Shown here piece by piece: positions 1 through 9,402 of a stretch of DNA of 64,000 nucleotides. The position numbers were made by a program, and so were the translations under genes. Position 1 is the first letter of the stretch. Each line of letters begins with the position of its first letter. The notes below the pieces were generated by a model. That model saw only the letters and a list, made by a program, of their open reading frames with translations. It had not been told where the DNA came from and ran no database searches. Source of the DNA: Rhizobacter sp. SG703 (GTDB taxonomy: Bacteria; Pseudomonadota; Gammaproteobacteria; Burkholderiales; Burkholderiaceae_C); the NCBI RefSeq assembly GCF_012275445.1, contig NZ_JAAZQK010000005.1, forward strand, positions 124,001 through 188,000. The letters run 5' to 3'.

Positions 1-2
1 TC

Positions 3-131
3 GCGACGCCGGTGCCGACGCGGCGCGTGGTGCTGGCATGGCGCCGCACCTTCACGCGCTACGAGGCGATCGCCGCGCTGCGCAACGCGATCTACGCCTG
101 CCCGCTCGAAGGCGTCAGCAGAGTGTCATGA
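3..131 (+). CDS. oxyR: OxyR-type LysR regulator, C-terminal fragment
   Basis: This is the 3' end of a gene that begins outside the window; 42 codons remain, ending in TGA at 129-131. The tail contains the segment VVLAWRRTFTRYEAIAALR, which matches what I remember of the C-terminus of betaproteobacterial OxyR, the peroxide-sensing LysR-family activator. The sensing cysteines and the DNA-binding domain lie upstream and cannot be seen. dps, a classic OxyR target, follows 74 bp downstream on the same strand and supports the call. Another LysR paralogue is possible. Confidence 0.72.
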   Translation, partial: ATPVPTRRVVLAWRRTFTRYEAIAALRNAIYACPLEGVSRVS

Positions 132-154
132 GGGGCCTTTGTGAGGGGCCTTTG
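129..154. repeat. 13-bp perfect tandem duplication at the oxyR stop
   Basis: TGAGGGGCCTTTG occurs twice head to tail (129-141 and 142-154). The first copy contains the stop codon of the upstream gene, so the duplication adds a second TGA and lengthens the spacer before dps. It is probably a replication-slippage product. Confidence 0.8.
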
Positions 155-205
155 CAGCCTGACTAGACTCGACCCGATTCACCCTTGTTTCCCGGAGATT
201 CCCAG

Positions 206-739
206 ATGGCGAAGAAAACCAAGACCGCAACCGTTCCCGCAGCCTCGACCGCACCGAGCGGTGGCATGGGCATCCACATCGGCATCAGCGACAAGGACCG
301 CGCGGCGATCGCCGGCGGCCTGAGCAAGCTGCTGGCCGACACCTACACGCTGTACCTGACGACGCACAACTTCCACTGGAACGTCACCGGGCCGATGTTC
401 AACACGCTGCACCTGATGTTCATGACGCAGTACACCGAGCTGTGGGCCGCGGTCGATCCGGTCGCCGAGCGCATCCGCTCGTTGGGCCACCCTGCTCCCG
501 GTTCGTACGCGCAGTTCGGCGCGCTGGCCTCGATCCAGGACGCGCCGGCGGTGCCGCCGAAGGCGCTCGAGATGGTGCGCATCCTGGTGCAGGGCCACGA
601 GGCGGTCGCGCGCACCGCGCGCAGCCTGTTCCCGCTGGCCGACAAGGCCGGCGACGAGCCGACCGCCGACCTGCTGACCCAGCGCCTGACGGTGCACGAA
701 CAGACTGCGTGGATGTTGCGCAGCCTGCTCGAAGAGTGA
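206..739 (+). CDS. dps: Dps-family DNA-binding ferritin-like protein
   Basis: Encodes 177 residues, the usual Dps size. Dps forms a hollow dodecamer that oxidises Fe(II) with peroxide, stores the iron and coats DNA under stress. The ferroxidase residues of the family are visible: H57 in FHWNV, H69, D84 and E88 in VDPVAER. A lysine-rich N-terminal tail (MAKKTK) is of the kind used for DNA binding. The start at 206 is chosen because a GGAG Shine-Dalgarno sits about 8 nt upstream and the protein then begins with the Lys-rich tail; a start at 185 would add six unlikely residues. It follows oxyR, so peroxide induction is likely, but no OxyR site was identified. Confidence 0.93.
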   Translation: MAKKTKTATVPAASTAPSGGMGIHIGISDKDRAAIAGGLSKLLADTYTLYLTTHNFHWNVTGPMFNTLHLMFMTQYTELWAAVDPVAERIRSLGHPAPGSYAQFGALASIQDAPAVPPKALEMVRILVQGHEAVARTARSLFPLADKAGDEPTADLLTQRLTVHEQTAWMLRSLLEE

Positions 740-752
740 ACGGGCGGGCACG

Positions 753-1388
753 ATGAACGGCCCCACCGCAGTGCGCGCGGCGATCGTCACCTTCGACGGC
801 TTCAACGAGCTGGATTCGTTCATCGCGCTCGGCCTGATGAACCGGCTGCGGCCGTCCGGCTGGACGGTCGACATCGCCGGCCCGAGCCAGCGGCTCACGT
901 CGATGAACGGCGTGACGATCGAGACGCAGCAGCCGCTCGAGTTCGCGAACGAGGCCGACATCGTGCTGTTCGGCAGCGGCATCTACACCCGGGCGATCGC
1001 CGAGAACAGCGCGTTGCTCGACCGGCTGCAGCTCGACCCGGTGCGCCAGCTGATCGGCGCGCAGTGCTCCGGCACGCTGCTGCTGGCGCGGCTGGGCCTG
1101 CTGGCCGACATCCCGGCGTGCACCGACCTGACGACCAAGCCATGGGTGGTCGAAGCCGGCGTGCGGGTGGTCGATGCGCCGTTCCATGCGCGCGGCCCGA
1201 TCGCGACCGCCGGCGGCTGCATGGCGTCGCAGTACCTCGCCACCTGGGCGATGCTGCGGCGCGCCGGCGTCGATGCGACGTCGAAGGCGCTGCACTACGT
1301 GGCACCGGTCGGCGAGAAGGAGGCCTACGTCGACAAGCTGATCGGCACCGTGCGGGCCTTCATTCCGCCGGACGAGTTGCTGCTGTAG
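753..1388 (+). CDS. DJ-1/PfpI family protein
   Basis: Encodes 211 residues of the class I glutamine-amidotransferase-like DJ-1/PfpI superfamily. The nucleophile-elbow cysteine is C105 in IGAQCSGTLLLA, and an acidic residue near the start (E19 in FNELD) sits where DJ-1 proteins keep the glutamate that tunes the cysteine pKa. Members are glyoxalases, chaperone-like deglycases, isonitrile hydratases or regulators; the substrate here cannot be deduced. It starts 13 bp after dps and is probably co-transcribed, hinting at a role in oxidative or electrophile stress. No AraC-type DNA-binding domain is fused. Confidence 0.85.
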   Translation: MNGPTAVRAAIVTFDGFNELDSFIALGLMNRLRPSGWTVDIAGPSQRLTSMNGVTIETQQPLEFANEADIVLFGSGIYTRAIAENSALLDRLQLDPVRQLIGAQCSGTLLLARLGLLADIPACTDLTTKPWVVEAGVRVVDAPFHARGPIATAGGCMASQYLATWAMLRRAGVDATSKALHYVAPVGEKEAYVDKLIGTVRAFIPPDELLL

Positions 1389-1520
1389 GTTTTTTCGTTC
1401 GCGCCTTGTGCCACTGCCTTGCCTTGGAAAGGTGACAAGCGAACAACTGTGAGTTGATTCCCGGATTGGCATCCAGGCTGCGAGCGCGAACGCACGAGCG
1501 CAGCGAAGTGCCCATCAAGC

Positions 1521-1596
1521 CACTCCCCAGGATCCGGCTCCGCCGGGCCGAGGGGAGGCGCCCCTTGGGGGCAGGAGCGGAGCGACTGGGGGCTCA
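1521..1596. repeat. GC-rich intergenic repeat abutting the spoVR stop (copy A)
   Basis: A stretch with GAGGGGAGGCGCCCCTTGGG and ending GGGGGCTCA, in which TCA is the reversed stop codon of the minus-strand gene. A diverged copy with the same end (GGCAGGAGCG, AGCGAC, GGGGGCTCA) occurs at 51433-51507, again abutting a minus-strand stop. From memory, very similar sequences follow stop codons in many Comamonadaceae. It lies between two convergent genes and could act in termination or mRNA 3'-end stability. Confidence 0.6.
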
Positions 1597-3201
1597 GTGT
1601 GGTGCCGGCACCGACCAGCGCTTCTGCACCTCGCCGGCGCCGTTGACGCTCTCCAGGTGCACGCCGAAGCCCCACAGCCGGGCGGCGTGCTTCAGCACCT
1701 CTTGCGCGTTGTCGTGCAGCGGCCGGTCGTTGTGCTGCGCGTGGCGCAGCGTCAGCGAGCGGTCGCCGCGCAGGTTCACGCTCCAGACCTGGATGTTCGG
1801 TTCGCGGCTGCCCAGGTCGTACTGGTGCGACAAGGCCTCGCGCACTCGGCGGTAGCCGCTCTCGTCGTGGATGGCCGAGACCTCCAGCTCCTTGTCCTTC
1901 TCGTCGTCGACGATCGCGAACAGCCGGAACTCGCGCATCAGGTTCGGCGACAGGTACTGGCCGATGAAGCTCTCGTCCTTGAAGTTGCGCATCGCATGGT
2001 CGATCGATTCGAGCCAGTCGGTGCCGGCGAGCTGCGGGAACCAGCGACGGTCTTCGTCGGTCGGGTTCTGGCAGATGCGCTTGATGTCGGTGTACATCGC
2101 GAAGCCGAGCGCATACGGGTTGATGCCGTTGTAGCCACGGTCGCCGACACGCGGCTGGTACACCACGTTGGTGTGCGACTTCAGCCACTCGATCATCATG
2201 CCGTCGCTCAGGTGGCCGTCGTCGTACATGGTGTTCAGCAGCGAGTGGTGCCAGAACGTGGCCCAACCCTCGTTCATCACCTGCGTCTGGCGCTGCGGGT
2301 AGAAGTATTGCGCGACCTTGCGCACGATGCGCACGATCTCGCGCTGCCACGGCTCCAGCAGCGGTGCGTGCTTCTCGATGAAGTACAGCAGGTTCTCCTG
2401 CGGCTCTTCCGGGAAACGCCGCGACTCGGCTTCTTCGAGCGTGGCCTTGTCGGCCTTGCGCGGCAGCGTGCGCCACATCTCGTTGATCTGGCGCTGCGCA
2501 TAGGCCTCGCGGTCCTTCGCGTCGGCCAGCTCCTGCGCGAGCGACTTGCGGCTCGGCCGGCGGTAGCGGTCGACGCCGTGGTTCATCAGCGCGTGGCAGC
2601 TGTCGAGGAAGTTCTCGACCGCGTCGAGCCCGTGGCGCTCCTCGCACTCGGTGACGTAGTTCTTCGCGTAGACCAGGTAGTCGATGATCGACGACGCATC
2701 GGTCCACATGCGGAACAGGTAGTTGCCCTTGAAGAAGCTGTTGTGCCCGTAGGCCGCATGCGCGATGACCAGCGCCTGCATCGCCATCGTGTTCTCCTCC
2801 ATCAGGTAGCTGATGCAGGGGTCGGAGTTGATGACGATCTCGTAGGCCAGGCCCATGTGGCCGCGGCGGTAGTTCTTCTCGGTCGAGATGAACTCCTTGC
2901 CGTAGCTCCAGTGGCGGTAGTTCACCGGCATGCCGACCGATGCGTAGGCGTCCATCATCTGCTCGGCGGTGATGATCTCGAGCTGGTTCGGGTAGGTGTC
3001 CAGGCCGTAGCGCTCGGCGGTGGCCTTGATCACCTCGTGGTAGCGCTCGACCAGCTCGAACGACCAGTCGGTGGGCGACGGCAGCGGCTCGTGAGCGCGT
3101 TTGGGCGCCGTCACGTCGGAGGCGCGGCGTTTCGGGGAAGCGGTCAGCATCTGTTTCTTGCGCCTCTCGGCGCCCCACGGTGGAGTGACTTGGAGGTTCA
3201 T
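1594..3201 (-). CDS. spoVR: SpoVR family protein (YcgB-like)
   Basis: Encodes 535 residues, close to E. coli YcgB (about 510). SpoVR proteins were named for a role in Bacillus spore cortex formation; in non-sporulating bacteria they accompany PrkA and YeaH in stationary-phase stress, and the biochemical activity is not established. Family segments include PTDWSFELVERYHEVIKATAE near residue 40 (quoted in part), RGHMGLAYEIVINSDPCISY and NEGWATFWHHSLLN. The start at 3201 is preferred because its ATG overlaps the upstream yeaH stop as ATGA; a second ATG at 3150 would give 518 residues. It is the last gene of prkA-yeaH-spoVR. Confidence 0.9.
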   Translation of the reverse strand: MNLQVTPPWGAERRKKQMLTASPKRRASDVTAPKRAHEPLPSPTDWSFELVERYHEVIKATAERYGLDTYPNQLEIITAEQMMDAYASVGMPVNYRHWSYGKEFISTEKNYRRGHMGLAYEIVINSDPCISYLMEENTMAMQALVIAHAAYGHNSFFKGNYLFRMWTDASSIIDYLVYAKNYVTECEERHGLDAVENFLDSCHALMNHGVDRYRRPSRKSLAQELADAKDREAYAQRQINEMWRTLPRKADKATLEEAESRRFPEEPQENLLYFIEKHAPLLEPWQREIVRIVRKVAQYFYPQRQTQVMNEGWATFWHHSLLNTMYDDGHLSDGMMIEWLKSHTNVVYQPRVGDRGYNGINPYALGFAMYTDIKRICQNPTDEDRRWFPQLAGTDWLESIDHAMRNFKDESFIGQYLSPNLMREFRLFAIVDDEKDKELEVSAIHDESGYRRVREALSHQYDLGSREPNIQVWSVNLRGDRSLTLRHAQHNDRPLHDNAQEVLKHAARLWGFGVHLESVNGAGEVQKRWSVPAPH

Positions 3202-4475
3202 GTCGGCGCACCCTCCTTCTTGAACAGCTCGCGGAACACCGGGTAGATCTGCGAAGCCTCGGTCACCTTGCGGATCGCGAAGGCCTTCGCGTCGGCGGCC
3301 AGCGCCGAGTACTCGTCCCACAGGTTCTGCTCTTCCTCGGCCACCTGCACATAGGCGAAGTAGCGGCACAGCGGCAGGATGTTGTTGGCCAGCAGCTCGC
3401 GGCAGCGTCCGCTGTCGTGGTGCCAGTTGTCGCCATCGCTCGCCTGCGCGCCGTAGATGTTCCATTCGCTGGTCGGGTAGCGGGCCCGCGCGATCTCTTC
3501 CATCAGCACCAGCGCGCTCGACACCACGGTGCCGCCGGTCTCGGTCGAGTGGAAGAAGTTCTGCTCGTCGACCTCTTGCGCCTGCGTGTGGTGACGGATG
3601 AAGACGATGTCGATCTTCTCGTAGTGCCGCGTCAGGAACAGGTACAGCAGGATGAAGAAGCGCTTCGCGAGGTCCTTGCGTGCCTCGTCCATCGAGCCGG
3701 ACACGTCCATCAGGCAGAACATCACCGCCTTCGAGGTCGGCACCGGCACGCGCACGCGGCTGCGGTAGCGCAGGTCGATCGGGTCGAGGTACGGGATGCG
3801 CTTCAGGCGGGCGCGCAGCGCTTCGATCTGCAGCTCGAGCGGCGGGATCTCGTGCGCGAACGGGTTCGGGTGCGGGTGGCGCTTCAGCTGCACCAGCTGT
3901 GCCTCGAGCTCGGCCAGTTCGTGCCGCGATTCGGCGCCGAGCGCGATGCGCCGGCCGATCGCGCCGCGCATCGAGCGCACCACGTGCAGGTTGTTCGGCG
4001 TGCCGTCGCTGCTGTAGCCGGCGCGGTGGGTCTTGAACTCGGGCGTCTCGGCAAGCGTCGTGCGCGCGAGGTTGGGCAGCGCCAGGTCGTCGAAGAAGAC
4101 CTGCATGAACTCTTCCTTGCTGAGGTGGAAGACGAAGTCGTCGTCCCCCTCGCCCGAATCGCTCGCCTGCCCGCCACCGCCGCCGCCCGCGCCGCCCTTC
4201 GGCCGTTCGATGCGGTCGCCGCGCACGTAGTCCTGGTTGCCCGGGTGGACCATCTCGCGCTTGCCGCCCTGGCCGTGGCCGAACACCGGCTCGGCGATGT
4301 CGCGCTTCGGGATGTGGATGTCTTCGCCCTGCGCGATGTCGCGGATGCCGCGCCCATCGACCGCGCGCTTGACCGCCTCGCGGATCTGGTCCTTGTGGCG
4401 GCGCAGGAAGCGCTCGCGGTTGCCGATGGACTTGTTCTTGCCCGCCAGCCGCCTGTCAATGATCTGCTGGAGCAT
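3198..4475 (-). CDS. yeaH: YeaH/YhbH family protein (DUF444), VWA-like
   Basis: Encodes 425 residues. The N-terminal part is charged, with a glycine-rich linker (about 94-102). The C-terminal half has a von Willebrand A-like domain with a MIDAS-type signature DVSGSMD (257-263), which in the fold binds a divalent metal. The family is always found with PrkA and is part of its stress/nutrient-limitation module; its molecular role is unknown. A good AGGAAAGG ribosome-binding site precedes ATG 4475. It is separated from prkA by 117 bp holding a palindrome and overlaps spoVR by 4 nt, implying translational coupling with spoVR. Confidence 0.92.
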   Translation of the reverse strand: MLQQIIDRRLAGKNKSIGNRERFLRRHKDQIREAVKRAVDGRGIRDIAQGEDIHIPKRDIAEPVFGHGQGGKREMVHPGNQDYVRGDRIERPKGGAGGGGGGQASDSGEGDDDFVFHLSKEEFMQVFFDDLALPNLARTTLAETPEFKTHRAGYSSDGTPNNLHVVRSMRGAIGRRIALGAESRHELAELEAQLVQLKRHPHPNPFAHEIPPLELQIEALRARLKRIPYLDPIDLRYRSRVRVPVPTSKAVMFCLMDVSGSMDEARKDLAKRFFILLYLFLTRHYEKIDIVFIRHHTQAQEVDEQNFFHSTETGGTVVSSALVLMEEIARARYPTSEWNIYGAQASDGDNWHHDSGRCRELLANNILPLCRYFAYVQVAEEEQNLWDEYSALAADAKAFAIRKVTEASQIYPVFRELFKKEGAPT

Positions 4476-4507
4476 TGGGGCCTTTCCTGGAACGAGTGCC
4501 GGTTCAG

Positions 4508-4582
4508 CCCGTTCGCACCGAGCTTGTCGAAGTGCCTGCAGCGAGGTGCGCGCCGGCTTCGACAGGCTCAGCTCGAACGGAG
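4508..4582. repeat. Inverted repeat in the prkA-yeaH spacer
   Basis: Two arms, 4508-4532 (CCCGTTCGCACCGAGCTTGT...) and 4557-4582 (CTTCGACAGGCTCAGCTCGA...), are imperfect reverse complements around a 24-nt loop. The core TTCGACAGGCTCAG is the hallmark of a dispersed palindrome that I remember from many Burkholderiales and Xanthomonadales genomes. Transcribed between prkA and yeaH, it would form a long hairpin that could protect the upstream prkA message or lower downstream expression. Confidence 0.75.
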
Positions 4583-4592
4583 TCAGGTGTCA

Positions 4593-6515
4593 TCACGAAC
4601 TCTTCCTGACCCGCAGGTACCACTCGCAGAGCAGCCGCACCTGCTTCGACGTGTAGCCCTTCGCGACCATCCGCGTGACGAAGTCCTCGTGCTTCTTCGC
4701 CTCGTCGGCGCTCGCCTTCGCATTGAAGCTGATCACCGGCAGCAGCTCCTCGGTGTTCGAGAACATCTTCTTCTCGATCACGGTGCGCAGCTTCTCGTAG
4801 CTCGTCCAGACCGGGTTGTTGCCGGCGTTGTTGGCGCGCGCACGCAGCACGAAGTTGACGATCTCGTTGCGGAAATCCTTCGGGTTCGCGATGCCGGCCG
4901 GCTTCTCGATCTTCTCGAGCTCGGCGTTCAGCGAGCCTCGGTCGAACACCTCGCCGGTGTCGGTGTCGCGGTATTCGTGGTCCTGGATCCAGTAGTCGGC
5001 ATAGGTGACGTAGCGGTCGAAGATGTTCTGGCCGTACTCGCTGTAGCTCTCGAGGTACGCGGTCTGGATCTCCTTGCCGATGAACTCGGCGTAGCGCACC
5101 GCCAGGTGCTCCTTGATGAACGCGAGGTACTTCTGCTCGGTCTCGGCCGGGAACTGCTCGCGCTCGATCTGCTGCTCGAGCACGTACATCAGGTGCACCG
5201 GGTTCGCGGCCACCTCGGTGCTGTCGAAGTTGAAGACCTTCGACAGGATCTTGAACGCGAAGCGCGTCGAGATGCCGCTCATGCCCTCGTCGACACCGGC
5301 GTAGTCGCGGTACTCCTGGAAGCTCTTCGCGCGCGGGTCGGTGTCCTTCAGGTTCTCGCCGTCGTACACCAGCATCTTCGAATAGAGGCTGCTGTTCTCG
5401 GGTTCCTTCAGGCGCGTGAGGATCGCGAACTGCGACATCATCTTCAGCGTGCCCGGCGCGCAGGTGGCCTGCGCGAGCGACGAGCCGCGCAGCAGCTTCT
5501 CGTAGATCTTCACCTCTTCGCTGACGCGCAGGCAGTACGGCACCTTGACGATGTAGATCCGGTCGAGGAAGGCCTCGTTGTTCTTGTTGTTGCGGAACGC
5601 CTTCCACTCGCTCTCGTTGCTGTGCGCGAGCACGATGCCGTCGAACGGGATCGCCCCGAAGCCTTCGGTGCCCTTGTAGTTGCCTTCCTGCGTCGCGGTC
5701 AGCAGCGGGTGCAGCACCTTGATCGGCGCCTTGAACATCTCGACGAACTCGAGCAGGCCCTGGTTCGACAGGCACAGGCCGCCGGAGTAGCTGTAGGCAT
5801 CGGGGTCGTCCTGCGCATAGGTCTCGAGCTTGCGGATATCGACCTTGCCGACCAGCGACGAGATGTCCTGGTTGTTCTCGTCGCCCGGTTCGGTCTTCGC
5901 GATGCCCACCTGCTTCAGCACCGACGGGAAGCGCTTGACGATGCGGAACTTGCGGATGTCGCCGCCGAATTCTTCGAGCCGCTTGACAGCCCACGGCGAC
6001 AGGATGCGCTGCAGGTAGCGGCGCGGAATGCCGTATTCCTTCTCGAGGATGGGGCCGTCCTCGACCGCATCGAACAGCCCAAGCGGCGATTCGTTCACCG
6101 GCGAACCCTTGATCGCGTAGAACGGCACCTCCTGCATCAGCGCCTTCAGCCGCTCGGCGATCGACGACTTGCCGCCGCCCACCGGGCCGAGCAGATACAG
6201 GATCTGCTTCTTTTCCTCCAACCCCTGCGCGGCATGCCGGAAATACGACACCACCTGCTCGATGGAGTCTTCCATGCCGTAGAACTCGGCGAAGGCGGGG
6301 TAGATCTTGATGACCTTGTTCGCGAACAGACGGGACAGCCGCGGGTCGTTGCGCGTGTCGATGGTCTGTGGATCCCCGATCGCCTTGAGCATGCGCTCGG
6401 CGGCAGTGGCGTAGGCCACGGGGTTGCGCTTGCATTCGGCGAGGTACTCTTCCAGCGAGAGTTCCTCTTCACGCGTGCGCTCGAAGCGTGCTGCGAAATG
6501 GCTGATCACGTCCAT
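4593..6515 (-). CDS. prkA: PrkA family serine protein kinase / AAA+ protein (YeaG)
   Basis: Encodes 640 residues, the standard length for YeaG/PrkA. An N-terminal AAA domain carries the Walker A motif GPVGGGKSS (110-118); the C-terminal part holds the region called kinase-like in this family. PrkA proteins are reported as serine kinases (and in Bacillus as an AAA+ protease) acting in stationary-phase and nitrogen-starvation responses. A perfect AGGAGG Shine-Dalgarno lies 5 nt before ATG 6515. First gene of prkA-yeaH-spoVR, with its promoter presumably in the 373-bp gap to parB; no sigma-54 or sigma-S promoter could be recognised confidently. Confidence 0.95.
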   Translation of the reverse strand: MDVISHFAARFERTREEELSLEEYLAECKRNPVAYATAAERMLKAIGDPQTIDTRNDPRLSRLFANKVIKIYPAFAEFYGMEDSIEQVVSYFRHAAQGLEEKKQILYLLGPVGGGKSSIAERLKALMQEVPFYAIKGSPVNESPLGLFDAVEDGPILEKEYGIPRRYLQRILSPWAVKRLEEFGGDIRKFRIVKRFPSVLKQVGIAKTEPGDENNQDISSLVGKVDIRKLETYAQDDPDAYSYSGGLCLSNQGLLEFVEMFKAPIKVLHPLLTATQEGNYKGTEGFGAIPFDGIVLAHSNESEWKAFRNNKNNEAFLDRIYIVKVPYCLRVSEEVKIYEKLLRGSSLAQATCAPGTLKMMSQFAILTRLKEPENSSLYSKMLVYDGENLKDTDPRAKSFQEYRDYAGVDEGMSGISTRFAFKILSKVFNFDSTEVAANPVHLMYVLEQQIEREQFPAETEQKYLAFIKEHLAVRYAEFIGKEIQTAYLESYSEYGQNIFDRYVTYADYWIQDHEYRDTDTGEVFDRGSLNAELEKIEKPAGIANPKDFRNEIVNFVLRARANNAGNNPVWTSYEKLRTVIEKKMFSNTEELLPVISFNAKASADEAKKHEDFVTRMVAKGYTSKQVRLLCEWYLRVRKSS

Positions 6516-6888
6516 GCTGACCTCCTAAGACATCGGGATGGCGACAGCGAAGGGGCCACCTTCGCTGCCGTCTGGGGAAGTTCTGATGAAGTCCCGGGTC
6601 GAGGGCTCCATCAGAGCTTTCCTTTGAAAGGTCAGCGCGTCACGTGATTCAAGCTTGCGTCATTTCGAGGTGTCGTGTGTGTGGAGATGTGGAGGAAAAC
6701 GACCGCTGTTCAACGCTTCGATGGGATGAAGGTGTACAGCAAATAGTGTGCCCCCGTCTGTTGCCGCATGTCACCCACCTGAGTGGATGATGCATGCAAT
6801 GAGCCGTTTGCGGCGGGGGAAGTTCCTGATGCGCGCCTCAGGGATTGTGAGGACAACGGAATACGGATCGGCATGTCGGGGGCTGCTC
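6516..6888. other. 373-bp intergenic region upstream of prkA
   Basis: No convincing gene is present. It contains the prkA ribosome-binding site (6521-6526) and a short dyad CCTTTGAAAGG around 6621-6631. It must hold the prkA promoter on the minus strand; weak -35/-10-like strings exist but none is convincing. parB ends at its right edge. Confidence 0.6.
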
Positions 6889-7782
6889 TCAGGTGTTGGT
6901 CAATCCGAGCTTGTCGAGCAACCCATTCAACTCCTCCAGCGAGCCGAAGGCAATGGCGACTTCGCCTTGTTCGCCGCGCTTGGTGCGTTTCTTGACGCGA
7001 ATCTCGACCTGCGCCGTCAGTGCGTCGGAGAGTTCTTCCTCGATGCGGGCGATGTCGCGCGGCTTTTCTTTCGGCACGCGCAGCAGCGGTTGCTGGCGCG
7101 ATGAACCCATCTTCGTCACGAGCTTCTCGGCCTCGCGCACGCTGAGTTTCTTCGCGACGATCTCGCCGGCACCGAGGATCTGGTGCGCGCCATCGAGCGG
7201 CAGCAACGCGCGCGCATGGCCCATGTCGAGGTCGCCGGCCATCAGCATCTGCTGCACCGGCTCGGCCAGGTTCAGCAGGCGCAGCAGGTTGCTCGCCGCA
7301 CTGCGCGAGCGGCCGACGGCCTGGGCCGCCTGCTCGTGCGTCAGGTGGAATTCGTTGACCAGGCGCGCGATGCCTTGCGCCTCTTCGAGCGGGTTCAGGT
7401 CTTCGCGCTGGATGTTCTCGATCAGCGCCATCGCCGCAGCGGCTTCGTCGGGCACCTCGCGCACCAGCACCGGCACCTCGTCGAGGCCGGCCAGCTTCGC
7501 GGCGCGCGTGCGGCGTTCGCCGGCGATGATCTCGTAGCGGTTCGGCGCGACCGGTCGCACCAGCACCGGCTGCATGATGCCCTGCGCCTTGATGCTTTCG
7601 GCGAGCTCGTACAGCGAGCCCTCGTCCATGCGCGTGCGCGGCTGGTACTTGCCGGGCTGCAGCTGCGTCAGCTTCAGCGTGCGCGGCGTGCCGTCGTTGG
7701 CCGGAACGGGGGTGTCGCTGACCGTGGGGCCGAGCAGTGCTTCGAGGCCGAGGCCGAGGCCTTTGGGTTTCTTGGTTGCCAT
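6889..7782 (-). CDS. parB: Chromosome-partitioning protein ParB
   Basis: Encodes 297 residues. ParB binds parS centromere sites, spreads as a CTP-dependent clamp and works with ParA to segregate origins. Visible motifs: the N-terminal ParA-interaction sequence [13 protein letters not shown] (5-17), the CTP-binding GERR (88-91) and [10 protein letters not shown] (122-131), and a helix-turn-helix at about 148-170. The start [10 protein letters not shown] at 7782 matches the family; the frame is open far upstream only because of base composition. parA lies about 1.6 kb away, separated by a hydrolase and argC on the other strand, and three parS-like sites lie within 3.1-5.9 kb. Confidence 0.96.
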   Translation of the reverse strand: MATKKPKGLGLGLEALLGPTVSDTPVPANDGTPRTLKLTQLQPGKYQPRTRMDEGSLYELAESIKAQGIMQPVLVRPVAPNRYEIIAGERRTRAAKLAGLDEVPVLVREVPDEAAAAMALIENIQREDLNPLEEAQGIARLVNEFHLTHEQAAQAVGRSRSAASNLLRLLNLAEPVQQMLMAGDLDMGHARALLPLDGAHQILGAGEIVAKKLSVREAEKLVTKMGSSRQQPLLRVPKEKPRDIARIEEELSDALTAQVEIRVKKRTKRGEQGEVAIAFGSLEELNGLLDKLGLTNT

Positions 7783-7799
7783 CGGGGCATTTTCCCCGA

Positions 7800-8390
7800 T
7801 CAATCGGCGCGGGCCGTCGGCGGTGGTTGCAGGGATTGCAGCAGCGCGCGTCCGTCGGGCCAGGCGCCGAGTCCCGAGTCGCCGTTGATGTGGCCGCGCG
7901 GACCGATGTCGACCTGCCGGCTGCCCCATGCGCGGGTCATCTGGGCGGCGCGTTCGGGGGCGCAGTACGGGTCGTCGCTGCTGACCACCGCGATGCTCGC
8001 GAAGGGCAGGGCCTGGCGCGCGATGGGGCGCCACGGCGTCAGCTGGGGCGGCATGTCCGCACGCTCGATGTCGGGCGGCGCCACCAGCAGGGCGCCGCGC
8101 ACGCGGTGCGTGTGGCGAGAGTGCGCGGCCCAGGCCGCCACCAGCTGGCAGCCCAGGCTGTGCGCGGCCAGCAGCGCGGGGCGCTCGTCCTGCAGCAGCA
8201 CCTCTTCGAGGCGGGCCATCCAGTCGCCGCGCTTCGGCCACAGCCAGTCGGCCTGCTCGACGCGGAGGTCGCCGTGTTCGCGTTCCCAGAGGGTCTGCCA
8301 ATGGCCGGGGCCGGAATTCTCCCAACCGGGGAGCAGCAGCACCCGCACGTCGTGCAGGGCCAGCGATTCTTGCGAATGGGCGTTTGTCAT
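7800..8390 (-). CDS. RBBP9/YdeN-type alpha/beta hydrolase
   Basis: Encodes 196 residues of the small serine hydrolase family RBBP9/YdeN. The N-terminal signature [20 protein letters not shown] (17-36) is characteristic. The likely catalytic triad is S78 in AAHSLGC, D139 or D140 in SSDDPYC, and H167 in GPRGHING. No signal peptide, so cytoplasmic. The physiological substrate is unknown. It ends 17 bp before the parB start on the same strand, so it may be co-transcribed with parB. Confidence 0.88.
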   Translation of the reverse strand: MTNAHSQESLALHDVRVLLLPGWENSGPGHWQTLWEREHGDLRVEQADWLWPKRGDWMARLEEVLLQDERPALLAAHSLGCQLVAAWAAHSRHTHRVRGALLVAPPDIERADMPPQLTPWRPIARQALPFASIAVVSSDDPYCAPERAAQMTRAWGSRQVDIGPRGHINGDSGLGAWPDGRALLQSLQPPPTARAD

Positions 8391-8444
8391 GCAGGTGGCT
8401 TATCCTCGCGGTCCGAGTTCTTTTTTGGGCAGGTGGACGATTCA

Positions 8445-9386
8445 ATGAAGCATCGCGTGTTTGTCGACGGCCAGGAAGGCACGACCGGTCTGCGCATCAA
8501 CGAATACCTGGCGGCGCGCAGCGACGTCGAAGTGTTGCGCATCGATGCCGACCGGCGCAAGGATGCTGCCGAACGCGCCCGCCTGCTGAATGCCGCCGAC
8601 GTTGCTTTCCTGTGCCTGCCGGATGCGGCCTCGCGCGAGGCAGCGGCGATGGTGACGAACCCGAACACCTGCCTGATCGACGCCAGCACGGCCCATCGCA
8701 CGGTGCCAGGCTGGGTGTTCGGCCTGCCGGAGCTGGCAGCTGACCAACGCGAGCGGCTGCGCGGCAGCAAGCGGATCGCCAACCCGGGCTGCCATGCCAG
8801 CGCCTTCATCCTGCTGATGCGGCCGCTGGTGGATGCCGGTCTCGTACCGGCCTCGCTCGGCGTCAGCGCGACGTCGATCACCGGTTACTCCGGCGGCGGC
8901 AAGAAGATGATCGAGCAGTACGAAGCGGGCGGTGATGCCCGCCTCGACGCGCCCCGGCCCTACGGGCTGACGTTGACGCACAAGCACCTGCCCGAGATGA
9001 TGGCGCACACCGGGCTGACGACCAAGCCGGTGTTCATGCCGATCGTGGGTAGCTTCTACAAGGGCTTGGCGGTGAGTGTGCCCTTGCACTTGTCGAGCTT
9101 GTCGGCGGGTGCGAGCGCCGAATCGGTGCATGCGGCGCTGAGCCGGCGCTACGACGGCGAGCGCTTCGTGCGCGTGATGCCGCTGCGCGATGCGCCGACG
9201 CTCGAAGATGGCTTCTTCGATGTGCAGGCTTGCAACGACAGCAACCGCGTCGACCTGTTCGTGTTCGCGAACGACGACCAGGTGCTGCTGATGTCGCGCC
9301 TCGACAACCTCGGCAAAGGCGCCAGCGGCGCGGCGGTGCAGTCGATGAACGTGCACCTCGGTCTCGACGAAGGCCTGGGGCTGTAA
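8445..9386 (+). CDS. argC: N-acetyl-gamma-glutamyl-phosphate reductase (short form)
   Basis: Encodes 313 residues. ArgC reduces N-acetylglutamyl phosphate to the semialdehyde with NADPH in arginine biosynthesis. The length and the sequence [14 protein letters not shown] at the N-terminus fit the shorter type-2 ArgC rather than the roughly 345-residue type 1. The catalytic cysteine is C116 in [11 protein letters not shown], and THKHLPEM supplies a conserved histidine. It is transcribed opposite to its parA and parB neighbours, and no other arginine gene is nearby. The start at 8445 gives the family N-terminus [10 protein letters not shown]. Confidence 0.93.
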   Translation: MKHRVFVDGQEGTTGLRINEYLAARSDVEVLRIDADRRKDAAERARLLNAADVAFLCLPDAASREAAAMVTNPNTCLIDASTAHRTVPGWVFGLPELAADQRERLRGSKRIANPGCHASAFILLMRPLVDAGLVPASLGVSATSITGYSGGGKKMIEQYEAGGDARLDAPRPYGLTLTHKHLPEMMAHTGLTTKPVFMPIVGSFYKGLAVSVPLHLSSLSAGASAESVHAALSRRYDGERFVRVMPLRDAPTLEDGFFDVQACNDSNRVDLFVFANDDQVLLMSRLDNLGKGASGAAVQSMNVHLGLDEGLGL

Positions 9387-9402
9387 GGCTGCGGATCGGG
9401 CT

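Noticed and set aside
1393-1444. Intrinsic terminator after the PfpI gene
   Set aside because: An imperfect hairpin (GTTCGC/GCGAAC) exists, but the T-run lies before it on the plus strand, so it does not fit a terminator for either strand.
6541-6780. Sigma-54 or sigma-S promoter for prkA
   Set aside because: No TGGCAC-N5-TTGC string and no convincing -10/-35 pair found by eye on the minus strand.
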